Position numbers and translations under genes: made by a program | DNA from: Paenibacillus lutimineralis | GTDB lineage: Bacteria > Bacillota > Bacilli > Paenibacillales > Paenibacillaceae | NCBI RefSeq assembly: GCF_003991425.1 | Contig: NZ_CP034346.1 | Span: forward strand, 1,711,501-1,775,500 | Length of the DNA: 64,000 nucleotides | Direction of reading: 5' to 3' | Notes under the pieces: generated by a model | Told to the model about the DNA's origin: nothing | The model's input: the letters and a program-made list of their open reading frames with translations, nothing else | The model's database searches: none | Shown: one piece after another, positions 41,003 to 49,137 of the stretch | Position numbering within the stretch: position 1 is the stretch's first letter | Layout of the letters: every line of letters begins with the position of its first letter

Positions 41003-42448
41003 ATGGGGCTGCGCAACAAAATGTTCATTCAGCATGCGGTTACGATCGTTATGCTGCTTACAGCGATGTACTTTATCGTCACTTATACGCTTAATAAGAG
41101 CATGATCGAGAGCGATACCCAGTCACTGAACCAGTATTCTGCACTGCACCGGATCGAAGCTTTGAAAATCGTCAACGATCAGAAGATCGATATCGAGCAG
41201 TTGTTCTCAGGCAAGTACGCTCCCTTTATCGCTTCGCATCTGGGGTCCAGTATTAATTTTCAAGTACAACTGTTCGCGCCGGACGAGACCATCGTGGGAA
41301 GCAGCAGTGACAAAGAAAATTTGCTGAAGCGGGATGACATCAAGTCTGCTCTAGCTGGAGATACGGCAACGATTATTGCCGAGGGGGAGGGGACGAGATA
41401 TTTAATTTATTCCGTCCCTTTTTGGTACGAGGGGAAAATTGTAGGCGGATTCCGTTATTTACTGGATCTTCATGAGAATATCGAGACGATGAATCAAATG
41501 CGTATCTGGTTTATTGGAGCAGCGCTGGGTTGCCTTGCCCTTTCTCTCCTGGCGAGCTATTCTTTCTCCTCTTTTCTGATGCGGCCTCTTCATGCGTTGA
41601 AGCAAGCGCTCAAGCTAGTGTCTATCGGCGATTTCAGCCGTAAGATCGAGGTGAACACCCAGGATGAAGTCGGCGAATTGGCGCGAGATTTCAACCATAT
41701 GTCGGATGCACTGCGGCATCATATCGATATGCTCCATTATGAACAGGGTAAACAGAAAGCTTTTTACGATAACATTACTCATGAATTAAAGACGCCACTC
41801 ACCTCCATTATTGGCTTCTCCGATCTGATGGCCAGGATAGATCGGCTGGAGGATGTTCAAGATTGCAATTTCTACATCCGCAAGGAGAGCACGCGCTTGT
41901 TGAACATGGTCGAAGATCTGCTGCAGACTTCACTTAAAGGCGAAGAAGCTTGGCGTATTGCGCTGGAACAGGCCGAGCTGGGCAATATTATCACGGACAC
42001 CCTTCGCGTTCTTCAACCGACACTCAAGAAATCGAATATACTCACTTCGGTCAAAATATTGCCATGTACCGTCTACCTCGACCCTAAGCGGACGCAGCAG
42101 GTGCTGTTCAACCTTATCGATAACGCCATTAAGCACAGCGATTGCACGCTGCTTCATATCGAGCTTCTCCATGATGAACGCTGCGGCACCGTTCGTATTG
42201 TGGACAATGGCAAAGGTATATCCAAGCAAGAGGAAGCGATGCTGTTCTTGCCTACGGAGGAAAAGCAAGGGCGCGAGATCTCCGAGCATTCCCACGGCCT
42301 GGGATTGCCTATCTGCAAGCAGTTCATGGAACTTCAGGGAGGGAGCATATCCATGATCAGCGAAGTCGGGCAGGGCACAGAGGTAAAGCTGGAATTTTCA
42401 ATCCATCCGCCAAATGTAAGCGCTGTTACAAAACTGATACAAAACTAA
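41003..42448 (+). CDS. Membrane sensor histidine kinase
   Basis: A 481-residue kinase. A first helix (residues 10-32), an extracytoplasmic sensor of about 130 residues, a second helix (IWFIGAALGCLALSLLASYS), a HAMP segment, then HisKA with His260 in NITHELKTPLTSIIGF. The ATPase domain carries DNGKGISK and GLGLPICKQFMELQGG. It is the partner of the adjacent OmpR-type regulator. The sensor may read the solute bound by the importer, perhaps through the membrane-anchored protein encoded next; this is inference. Confidence 0.94.
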   Translation: MGLRNKMFIQHAVTIVMLLTAMYFIVTYTLNKSMIESDTQSLNQYSALHRIEALKIVNDQKIDIEQLFSGKYAPFIASHLGSSINFQVQLFAPDETIVGSSSDKENLLKRDDIKSALAGDTATIIAEGEGTRYLIYSVPFWYEGKIVGGFRYLLDLHENIETMNQMRIWFIGAALGCLALSLLASYSFSSFLMRPLHALKQALKLVSIGDFSRKIEVNTQDEVGELARDFNHMSDALRHHIDMLHYEQGKQKAFYDNITHELKTPLTSIIGFSDLMARIDRLEDVQDCNFYIRKESTRLLNMVEDLLQTSLKGEEAWRIALEQAELGNIITDTLRVLQPTLKKSNILTSVKILPCTVYLDPKRTQQVLFNLIDNAIKHSDCTLLHIELLHDERCGTVRIVDNGKGISKQEEAMLFLPTEEKQGREISEHSHGLGLPICKQFMELQGGSISMISEVGQGTEVKLEFSIHPPNVSAVTKLIQN

Positions 42449-42480
42449 AATTTTTTTGATATAAGTGGAGGGTAAAGTTA

Positions 42481-43269
42481 ATGCCAGAGGACAAGAAAGG
42501 GCTTTCATGGTTTCGCCTCATCCTGCTTCAGGTCATTATCGGATGCTTGCTTATTGGAATCTGTGCCTACTCCTTCCGGATTCCTGTCGACGTGGTCCAA
42601 ATCGTTCCGCCTCAGCAAGATCAGTTTGAACGAATCTCAGGCGTTCCGATGCGTGTCGATATCACCTATCCGGGGCTGGGTACAGTTTCTATTGAAGATC
42701 CGAAGGAATTACTGAAATTGAAATCCTCATTCTCCGGACTTCTATCCGTCGGTAAACAGCGAGCACAGGCACAGACACCCAGACTGCTGCTGACGGGAAG
42801 AATGACTTACTTGGACCAGGAGGACATTCCATTTCAAGTAGAGACAGGTGCGTTCCAATTCGGTGACGAGTTGGTCAACTCCCTTGATGTAAGCGCCGGG
42901 ATTCGCAAGCTACAGAGCACGCTAATCGATAAGATCCTGACCACCGTGATGATCGGTTCTGCGGTGCAGAACGGGAAGAACGATGTGTTCACGCTTGATG
43001 CCGGCAAGCTTATGCCTCTCTCACAAGCGGAGAGGAACGATCTTGCCGCGCAGATTACCGCGTCCACGCGTATTATCGACTTCAGTCACTTCACAGATCT
43101 GCAGCAGCCACCGGATGCACATTTTGTGATCCAGCTTAGCAGCGGTGAGCAGACGAGGAAGCACTGGATTCACCTGGATCGGTATAACAGCGCTTACTTC
43201 GTGGTTTACGACCTGTTGGATGAGACAAATCAAAGAGCCTATTTCAAGTTAAACGATACCTCATATTGA
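42481..43269 (+). CDS. Membrane-anchored extracytoplasmic protein, unknown
   Basis: A 262-residue protein with a short cytoplasmic N-terminus, one hydrophobic helix (FRLILLQVIIGCLLIGICAY) and an extracytoplasmic domain of about 230 residues. That domain includes VDITYPGLGTVSIEDPKELL, TGRMTYLDQEDIPFQVETGA and a C-terminal beta-rich end. I recognise no family. Placement between the histidine kinase and the binding protein suggests a sensor accessory or transport partner. Its stop is 23 bases before the next chosen start. GGAGGGTAAAG precedes the ATG. Confidence 0.7.
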   Translation: MPEDKKGLSWFRLILLQVIIGCLLIGICAYSFRIPVDVVQIVPPQQDQFERISGVPMRVDITYPGLGTVSIEDPKELLKLKSSFSGLLSVGKQRAQAQTPRLLLTGRMTYLDQEDIPFQVETGAFQFGDELVNSLDVSAGIRKLQSTLIDKILTTVMIGSAVQNGKNDVFTLDAGKLMPLSQAERNDLAAQITASTRIIDFSHFTDLQQPPDAHFVIQLSSGEQTRKHWIHLDRYNSAYFVVYDLLDETNQRAYFKLNDTSY

Positions 43270-43292
43270 ACATGAAGGGATGGTTTACCGAA

Positions 43293-44330
43293 ATGGCGAG
43301 AAATAAAAGAAACAGCGGCTCAGTCATTATTTTATCGGTCATAGTTATCGTATTGGTAGCGGGGTTCTTTATGTACAAATCCGGAGTGTTTGGCGGGAAA
43401 GAAAAACAGAAGATTACCGTCTACTCCATCTTCCAGGAGGAAGAAGCGCGTAAAATACTAGACAAATTCAAGGCGGAGACCGGAATTGATTATGATATTC
43501 TGCGTCTACCTAGCGGTGAGGCTGTATCGCGGATCCAGAATGAAATGTCGAATCCGCAAGCCGACTTCCTAATGGGCGGCCCAGCCGACTCCCATCAGGT
43601 ATTGAAGGAAGCAGGTTCGCTCGAAGCTTATGTATCACCGAATGCGTCCGATATTGCTGACAATATGAAGGACAAGGAAGGACACTGGACCGGCTTCTAC
43701 CTGAATCCTGTGGCCATCGGTATTAACGAGAACCGCTGGAAGGAGAAGTATGGCGATGCTCCATACCCTCAATCCTTCAAGGAACTGACTGATCCGAAAT
43801 TCAAAGGCGAAATCGGCATGTCCGACCCGGCGACCTCCGGTACGGCATATACAGCTGTAGCTTCTCTCGCCCAAGTGTGGGGCGATGATGAGATGCTGAA
43901 TTATATGAAGGAGCTTCTGCCTAACTTGAAGGAAAGACCAAAGTCCGGGATTGAGCCGATTCAAAAAGCAGCCAAAGGTGAGTATACGATCGGGATTACG
44001 TTCCTTGGTGATCAATTGAAGATCAAGTATCAAGGCAATCCGATTACGAGCATTGTACCTGAAGCGGCCGGTTATGAAGTAGGCGCGTTGTCGATCGTGA
44101 AGAACGGCCCGAATACGGAAGCCGCAAAGAAGCTGATGGATTATATGCTTACGAAAGAACCGGGAGAAATATATACACAGTCTGCCTATGCGGTGTCTGT
44201 GAAGGATTCCGTGCCGATCCCAGAGGGCGGTATCGACATCAAATCAACGAATTACAACGCCTCCTATGACCTGTTGAAGGCTGCTGCGCAGCGCAAGGAT
44301 TTGCAGAGTGCGTTGAAAGATTTGAAATAA
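43293..44330 (+). CDS. AfuA/FbpA-like extracellular solute-binding protein, membrane-anchored
   Basis: A 345-residue binding protein of the iron/sugar-phosphate/phosphonate-type family (ITVYSIFQEEEARKILDKFK, ADFLMGGPADSHQVLKEAGS, SDPATSGTAYTAVASLAQVW). The N-terminus has one hydrophobic helix (VIILSVIVIVLVAGFFMY) but no lipobox Cys and no clear cleavage site, so it is probably anchored. ATG 43293 follows GAAGGGATGG by nine bases; a TTG at 43266 is less likely. Ligand unknown: ferric iron, hexose phosphate and phosphonate are all possible for the family. Confidence 0.85.
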   Translation: MARNKRNSGSVIILSVIVIVLVAGFFMYKSGVFGGKEKQKITVYSIFQEEEARKILDKFKAETGIDYDILRLPSGEAVSRIQNEMSNPQADFLMGGPADSHQVLKEAGSLEAYVSPNASDIADNMKDKEGHWTGFYLNPVAIGINENRWKEKYGDAPYPQSFKELTDPKFKGEIGMSDPATSGTAYTAVASLAQVWGDDEMLNYMKELLPNLKERPKSGIEPIQKAAKGEYTIGITFLGDQLKIKYQGNPITSIVPEAAGYEVGALSIVKNGPNTEAAKKLMDYMLTKEPGEIYTQSAYAVSVKDSVPIPEGGIDIKSTNYNASYDLLKAAAQRKDLQSALKDLK

Positions 44331-44349
44331 GAGAGCCACTTAACATAGA

Positions 44350-44393
44350 AGGGGCACTGGACCTCCCGAAACAACCGATGTGTCCATGCCCCT
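44350..44393 (+). terminator. Hairpin between binding protein and permease genes
   Basis: AGGGGCA pairs with TGCCCCT, extended by GGAC/GTCC inside. No T-run follows, so it is more likely a 3' stabiliser or partial attenuator favouring the binding protein message than a full terminator. Confidence 0.5.
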
Positions 44394-44397
44394 AATA

Positions 44398-44575
44398 GAG
44401 GTAGTTCAAAAAGTCCGCTTTTGATCACGAAGTAACACTGAAAGCTTATTCGACATCGAATCTTGAATTCAGCTTGGCCTTCCGGTGCTCACGTACAAAC
44501 TACGTACGCTCCGCTCCTCAGGCCTAGCTTCATCCAACCTTCTCGGTGCTGAAAACCGACCTTTTTGAACACGCC
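44398..44575 (-). mobile_element. MITE-like element, copy 2
   Basis: A 178-bp element in opposite orientation to copy 1. It starts GAGGTAGTTCAAAAAGTCCG and ends CTTTTTGAACACGCC. The target repeat TAATA flanks it exactly (44393-44397 and 44576-44580). It has inserted inside the importer operon, between the binding protein and permease genes. Confidence 0.82.
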
Positions 44576-44608
44576 TAATAGACAGTAGAAAGGTGGGAGT
44601 CGCCCCCT

Positions 44609-46267
44609 ATGATGAAAGAAAAAAAAGGCATTGGGGAGTCGATCAAGAGGCTCTTCAGGGATCCTTCAACGCTCGTACTCGTGTTAACCAGTTTTATATT
44701 CCTTGTCTTATTTGTCATTTACCCGTTGATTGTTGTCGTATTCTCATCCGGCTTTGACAACTGGGGGACGTTCTTTAGCAAGCCACGTTATGGCAAGGCT
44801 CTGTTAAATACGGTGGTCAGTTCCTCGCTCTCTGCCTTTACGGCAACGGCAGTCGGATTTATTTACGCTTATGCGATTCATTACAGCAATATCAGAGGGA
44901 AGAAGTTTTTCCGCTTCATTGCTTTTCTTCCGCTGTTAGCGCCGTCGGTGATGAGTGGTCTTGCTTTCCTGCTCTTGTTCGGCCGCGGCGGCATGATCTC
45001 GCAATGGTTGAATACGAATTTCCATTTCGAGCTTGATTTGTACGGCTTGCCGGGATTATGGATCGTACAGACCATTTCCTATTTCCCGCTGGCCTATATG
45101 ACGATCACCGGTGTGCTTCGCTCCATCTCGCCGAACCTGGAGATTGCGGCACAGAATCTCGGGGCACGCGGTTTCAAGCTGTTCCGCACGATTACACTCA
45201 AGCTGGCTTTTCCAGGCGTTCTTAATGCTTTCCTGCTCGTTGCAATCAATTGCTTTGCTGATTTCGGGAATCCGAAGCTGATTGGCGGTAACTATTCGCT
45301 GCTCGCGGTTGAAATCTACGGGGAGATTATTAATAACGAGCCTGGACTTGCATCTGTAATGGGGATCATCCTCGTCATTCCTGCACTTCTCGTCTTCTGG
45401 GTACAGAACAAACTATTATCCAAGGGCTCTTATTCGACGATTACCGGCAAGCCGGTATCCGGTCTGAATCGAATCACAACTTCCAAGAAGATGGATGTCG
45501 TACTTTTTTTATTCAACAGCCTGATGTCCTTGTTCATTATTTCCATGTTCGCTGTTACGATTCTGTTCGCCTTTACGGAGAATTTCGGTCGCAGCAACAG
45601 CTTCACGCTTGATCATATCCGCAGGGTCGTATTCAGCTCCTCCAGTCCTGCCGTTATAAACAGCTTGGTTCTGTCGCTCATCAGCGCGATTCTAGCGGTG
45701 GCTTTCGCCCTTGTTCTGGCTTATATCGTCGTTCGCAAGCCTTTCCCGGGTAAGAAGCTGCTTGATTTCAGCGCGGTGCTGCCAATCGCTCTGCCTGGTA
45801 CATTCGTCGGTCTTGCCTTGATCGTCGCGTTCAGCAAGGGGCCGATCGTATTGCAGGGATCAGCGGCACTAATCATCATCGCTATGCTGCTGAAGCAGAT
45901 GCCCGTCGGGTATCGCGGCTTGTCCGCCTCCTTCAAACAGGTAGATAAATCGATTGAGGAAGCGGCAACGAACCTTGGCGCCAACAGCCGCAAGACACTG
46001 ACGTCAATCGTCTTCCCGATGCTGCAGAAGACGGTCGTAGCTAACTTCGTCTATGCGTTCATGAAAAATATGAATACGTTAAGTACGATTATTTTCTTAA
46101 TTACCCCGAAATGGGTAGTCGCTTCGGTCTCGATCTTCAACTACGCGGAGACGGGCACCTACTATTGGGCAGCAGCCGTGGCGGTCGGACTGATGGGTGC
46201 AACACTCGGCACACTTGGGGTGATCAAGCTGATCTTCCGCTCCAAAGTAAAAATATTTGATTTTTAG
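44609..46267 (+). CDS. AfuB/FbpB-like double-domain ABC permease
   Basis: A 552-residue permease carrying two fused six-helix permease halves, normal for this family. The N-terminal basic segment (KKGIGESIKRLFRDPS) precedes the first helix. EAA-type docking loops are LEIAAQNLGARGFKLFRTIT (first half) and SIEEAATNLGANSRKTLTSI (second half). It is flanked on both sides by MITE-like elements within the operon. It works with the AfuC-like ATPase and the two binding proteins nearby. Confidence 0.93.
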   Translation: MMKEKKGIGESIKRLFRDPSTLVLVLTSFIFLVLFVIYPLIVVVFSSGFDNWGTFFSKPRYGKALLNTVVSSSLSAFTATAVGFIYAYAIHYSNIRGKKFFRFIAFLPLLAPSVMSGLAFLLLFGRGGMISQWLNTNFHFELDLYGLPGLWIVQTISYFPLAYMTITGVLRSISPNLEIAAQNLGARGFKLFRTITLKLAFPGVLNAFLLVAINCFADFGNPKLIGGNYSLLAVEIYGEIINNEPGLASVMGIILVIPALLVFWVQNKLLSKGSYSTITGKPVSGLNRITTSKKMDVVLFLFNSLMSLFIISMFAVTILFAFTENFGRSNSFTLDHIRRVVFSSSSPAVINSLVLSLISAILAVAFALVLAYIVVRKPFPGKKLLDFSAVLPIALPGTFVGLALIVAFSKGPIVLQGSAALIIIAMLLKQMPVGYRGLSASFKQVDKSIEEAATNLGANSRKTLTSIVFPMLQKTVVANFVYAFMKNMNTLSTIIFLITPKWVVASVSIFNYAETGTYYWAAAVAVGLMGATLGTLGVIKLIFRSKVKIFDF

Positions 46268-46268
46268 A

Positions 46269-46444
46269 GAGGTAGTTCAAAAAGTCCGCTTTTGATCACG
46301 AAGCAACACTGAAAGCTTATTCGGCATCGAATCTTGAATTCAGCCGGGTCCTCCGGTGCTCACTACCCAAAACGTACGCTGTGCTCCTCAGACCCTAGCT
46401 TCATCCAACCTTCTCGGTGCTGAAAACCGGACTTTTTGAACATC
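46269..46444 (-). mobile_element. MITE-like element, copy 3
   Basis: Begins GAGGTAGTTCAAAAAGTCCG two bases after the permease stop and ends CTTTTTGAACATC. It is in tandem with copy 4. Five bases before it (TTAGA) recur a few bases after copy 4, so the pair may have come in together. Confidence 0.78.
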
Positions 46445-46454
46445 ATTTGAAGAA

Positions 46455-46668
46455 GAGGTAGTTCAAAAAGTTCGCCTTTGACCACGAAGCAACACTGAAA
46501 GCTTATTCGACATCGAATCTTGAATTCAGCCGGGTCCTCCGGTGCTCACGTACCTAAAACGTACGCTGTGCTCCTCAGACCCTAGCTTCATCCAACTAAA
46601 GCGTTTTGAAAAAACGCACATCGGAAGCATAAGCTTCTCGGTGCTGAAAACCGGACTTTTTGAACATC
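46455..46668 (-). mobile_element. MITE-like element, copy 4, with internal insertion
   Basis: Same ends as copy 3 but about 37 bases longer. The extra block TAAAGCGTTTTGAAAAAACG, followed by CACATCGGAAGCATAAG, splits the CATCCAAC/CTTCTCGG junction that is continuous in other copies. GCGTTTTGAAAAAACGC is itself a hairpin, suggesting a second small repeat landed in the first. A 113-codon plus-strand reading crossing this region into the ATPase gene is not a gene. Confidence 0.75.
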
Positions 46669-46704
46669 ATTTTTTAGAGGTAGTTAATATAGAAGGGAGT
46701 GGGC

Positions 46705-47790
46705 ATGATGGAATCCAATATTCTGCTAGATTTAAAAGACGTAAACAAGGTGTTCGGCACGAACCATGTCCTGAAAAATATAAACCTGCAAATCGAACGA
46801 GGCAAATTCATTACCTTCCTCGGTCCGAGTGGCTGTGGCAAGACGACCCTGCTGCGGTCCATCGCAGGCTTCTATACCATTGATCAAGGCGAGGTGTGGA
46901 TCGACGGCAAGCTGGTTAATGACCTGCCTCCTTATAAGCGGGGCACTCCGATGGTGTTCCAGGAGTACGCTCTCTTCCCACATATGACCGTCTTTGATAA
47001 CATCGCTTATGGTCTGGATATTCTGAAGCGGCCTGAAGGGGAGATCCAGCAGCGGGTTGAGGCTGCTATGGCTCAGGTCAAGCTCACCGGGCTTGAAGAG
47101 CGGTATCCGCATGAAATGTCCGGGGGACAGCAGCAGCGTGTCGCCATGGCTCGGGCCCTGGTAATGAACTCGCCCATCATCCTTCTAGATGAGCCGCTGA
47201 GTAACCTCGACGCCAAGCTGCGCGAAGAAGTTCGGGTTGAGCTGAGAACGATCCAGCAGGAGCTGGGGTTGACGGTCATTTATGTTACGCATGATCAACT
47301 CGAAGCGCTGTCCATGTCGGATCAGATCGTAGTATTCAACCGTGGCAAGATCGATCAATACGGTACGCCACATGAAATTTACTATGAGCCTCGTACCCAG
47401 TATGTGGCCGATTTTATCGGCACGACGAACTTTGAGGATGCTAAGGTTGTAAAATATGAGGGTGGATTGGCAACGGTACAATACGGGCAGGCTGGAGATA
47501 CAGTGACTATCGAGGCCAGGGAACACCTTGCAGTTGGTGAAGAAGTTATCCTATGCGTTCGGCCGGAATCACTACGAATTGAACCGTCGGAGACTAGTGA
47601 CTTCCATATAACGGGGATCATCAAATCATCTATGTTCCTCGGTGAGAAACAACGTTATTTCCTCGTCGATGAGGTCGGCAAGGAGTGGATCGTCGATGCC
47701 TATGATATCGGCAAGAAGGTCTATGACGGTATCGTGCAGATAGGTGCTGCCGCTGACAAGATTCATATCATTAAGAAGAACGGCTCATAA
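46705..47790 (+). CDS. AfuC/FbpC-like ABC transporter ATPase with TOBE domain
   Basis: A 361-residue ATPase: Walker A GPSGCGKTT (near residues 40-48), the Q-loop in VFQEYALFPHMTVFDN, signature MSGGQQQRVAMARAL, Walker B ILLDEPLSNLDAKLR and the switch His in YVTHDQLEALSMSD. The C-terminal 120 residues form a TOBE-type domain (LCVRPESLRIEPSETS). ATG 46705 follows GAAGGGAG. It powers the double permease. A terminator follows, separating it from the second binding protein. Confidence 0.93.
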   Translation: MMESNILLDLKDVNKVFGTNHVLKNINLQIERGKFITFLGPSGCGKTTLLRSIAGFYTIDQGEVWIDGKLVNDLPPYKRGTPMVFQEYALFPHMTVFDNIAYGLDILKRPEGEIQQRVEAAMAQVKLTGLEERYPHEMSGGQQQRVAMARALVMNSPIILLDEPLSNLDAKLREEVRVELRTIQQELGLTVIYVTHDQLEALSMSDQIVVFNRGKIDQYGTPHEIYYEPRTQYVADFIGTTNFEDAKVVKYEGGLATVQYGQAGDTVTIEAREHLAVGEEVILCVRPESLRIEPSETSDFHITGIIKSSMFLGEKQRYFLVDEVGKEWIVDAYDIGKKVYDGIVQIGAAADKIHIIKKNGS

Positions 47791-47816
47791 TATCCGGCCG
47801 TAGCGCAAATAGGTTC

Positions 47817-47846
47817 AAAAAAGGAAAACGACGGTTTTCCTTTTTT
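47817..47846 (+). terminator. Terminator after the ATPase gene
   Basis: AAAAAAGGAAAAC and GTTTTCCTTTTTT form a perfect stem around a short loop. It ends the importer operon. Confidence 0.88.
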
Positions 47847-47922
47847 GGCGTGTATTCAGTCATTCAGGGAAGCTGCATAGAGACGCTTGTCCAGGCTTGT
47901 CCAACAGGGGGAGTGGTTCCGT

Positions 47923-48936
47923 TTGAAGAAAAGAGGCATGATTGTCGTATTGATCGTACTTACTGTGGCAGCTATCGTTAGGCTCTATCCAGGGCAGCAA
48001 AGCAGTCAGCCGCTTAAAGTATATGTTATTTTTCAGGAGGATGAGTCGCGTATTCTGCTGGAAAAGTTCAAGAAAGAGACGGGCGTATCCTATGAAGTCA
48101 TTCGGATGTCCGGCGGCGAGGCGAGCTATCATCTTCTAACGATGAATAAGACGGGGATCGATGTCGTCCTGGGCGGACCGGCGGATTTGCACGAGCAATT
48201 GAAGAACAACGGCAAACTGATCAGTTATTCTCCGCGCCTCAGTGATCAGGTTCCTGACAAGTATAAGGACAGGCAGGGGTATTGGACGGGCATGTATATG
48301 GGACCGCTGGCTATTGGAGTCAATGAGCAGGTATGGAAGCGGGATCCGCAGCTGGCTGACCTGCCGTTGCCGGAGCGCTATGAGGACCTGCTACGTCCCG
48401 AGCTGAAGGGCAAGATTGAGATTCCTGACCCGGAGACGTCTGGGACAGGGTATACGCTGCTTGCTTCGCTAGCCCAGGAGCGTGGGGAGGATCAGGCGAT
48501 TGAACTAGTACATGCACTGAAACAGCAAAGTGCAACGACTACTTTCTCAGGAATCAGCTCGGCACAGCGGCTTGCCCAAGGTGAGGTCGCTGCCGTCGTC
48601 AGCTTTATGGGCGATCAGCTGCGGTTCAGGAATTCAGGCTATGCCATTTATTCCGAGGTACCCCCTCAGGCTGGCTGGGAGATCGGAGCGGTATCGATCC
48701 TGAAGAGTGGAAATAATAAGGCAGCGGCAAAGAAGCTGGCTGATTTCGTTCTATCGCGCAGCGCACAGACGGATTATATGAATTCGGCGTTTTCTTTTCC
48801 CGTGCTTCCCCATATTCAGGTTCACCCCTTGTTAACTTCCGTCAATCTGGATCTTCTCTTGCCAACGTACCGGTTCGATACGGCTGCTGAGCATCGCGAG
48901 CAATTGCTTACCAAGTGGCGGAAGGAGAACGGATAA
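47923..48936 (+). CDS. Second AfuA-like binding protein
   Basis: A 337-residue paralogue of the binding protein at 43293. Shared blocks include IFQEDESRILLEKFKKETG, VVLGGPADLHEQLKNNGKL, and IPDPETSGTGYTLLASLAQE. It also has a single N-terminal hydrophobic helix (GMIVVLIVLTVAAIVRLYPG) and no lipobox. The TTG start follows GGGGGAG by ten bases. It lies beyond the operon terminator and may have separate expression, giving the transporter a second ligand specificity or acting as a sensor protein. Confidence 0.82.
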   Translation: MKKRGMIVVLIVLTVAAIVRLYPGQQSSQPLKVYVIFQEDESRILLEKFKKETGVSYEVIRMSGGEASYHLLTMNKTGIDVVLGGPADLHEQLKNNGKLISYSPRLSDQVPDKYKDRQGYWTGMYMGPLAIGVNEQVWKRDPQLADLPLPERYEDLLRPELKGKIEIPDPETSGTGYTLLASLAQERGEDQAIELVHALKQQSATTTFSGISSAQRLAQGEVAAVVSFMGDQLRFRNSGYAIYSEVPPQAGWEIGAVSILKSGNNKAAAKKLADFVLSRSAQTDYMNSAFSFPVLPHIQVHPLLTSVNLDLLLPTYRFDTAAEHREQLLTKWRKENG

Positions 48937-49031
48937 AGCATATTCAGTAATAGTCGACAAATATCAAAATAGTGCAACAAGTAGGCAAAATTATGCAGGA
49001 GCAGCCGATAAGAAAAGTAATACAATTAAAT

Positions 49032-49045
49032 TGTAAACGCTTTAA
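49032..49045 (+). promoter_or_regulatory. cre-like box before the response regulator
   Basis: TGTAAACGCTTTAA agrees with the CcpA cre consensus at all but one position and lies about 90 bases before the response regulator's start. It suggests catabolite repression of the glycan locus. Confidence 0.5.
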
Positions 49046-49137
49046 TGGGGTGTATGGTACAGGTTGGTTTACCGGTTATCCGGCAAGTGACTGCTGGAAT
49101 TCACACTGGATTGCATATTCCGGTAGGGGGCTTTGGA

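Noticed and set aside
46542-46883. A 113-codon plus-strand reading frame across MITE copy 4 and the start of the ATPase gene
   Set aside because: It uses repeat sequence and an out-of-frame stretch of the ATPase gene. No ribosome site, no recognisable protein.
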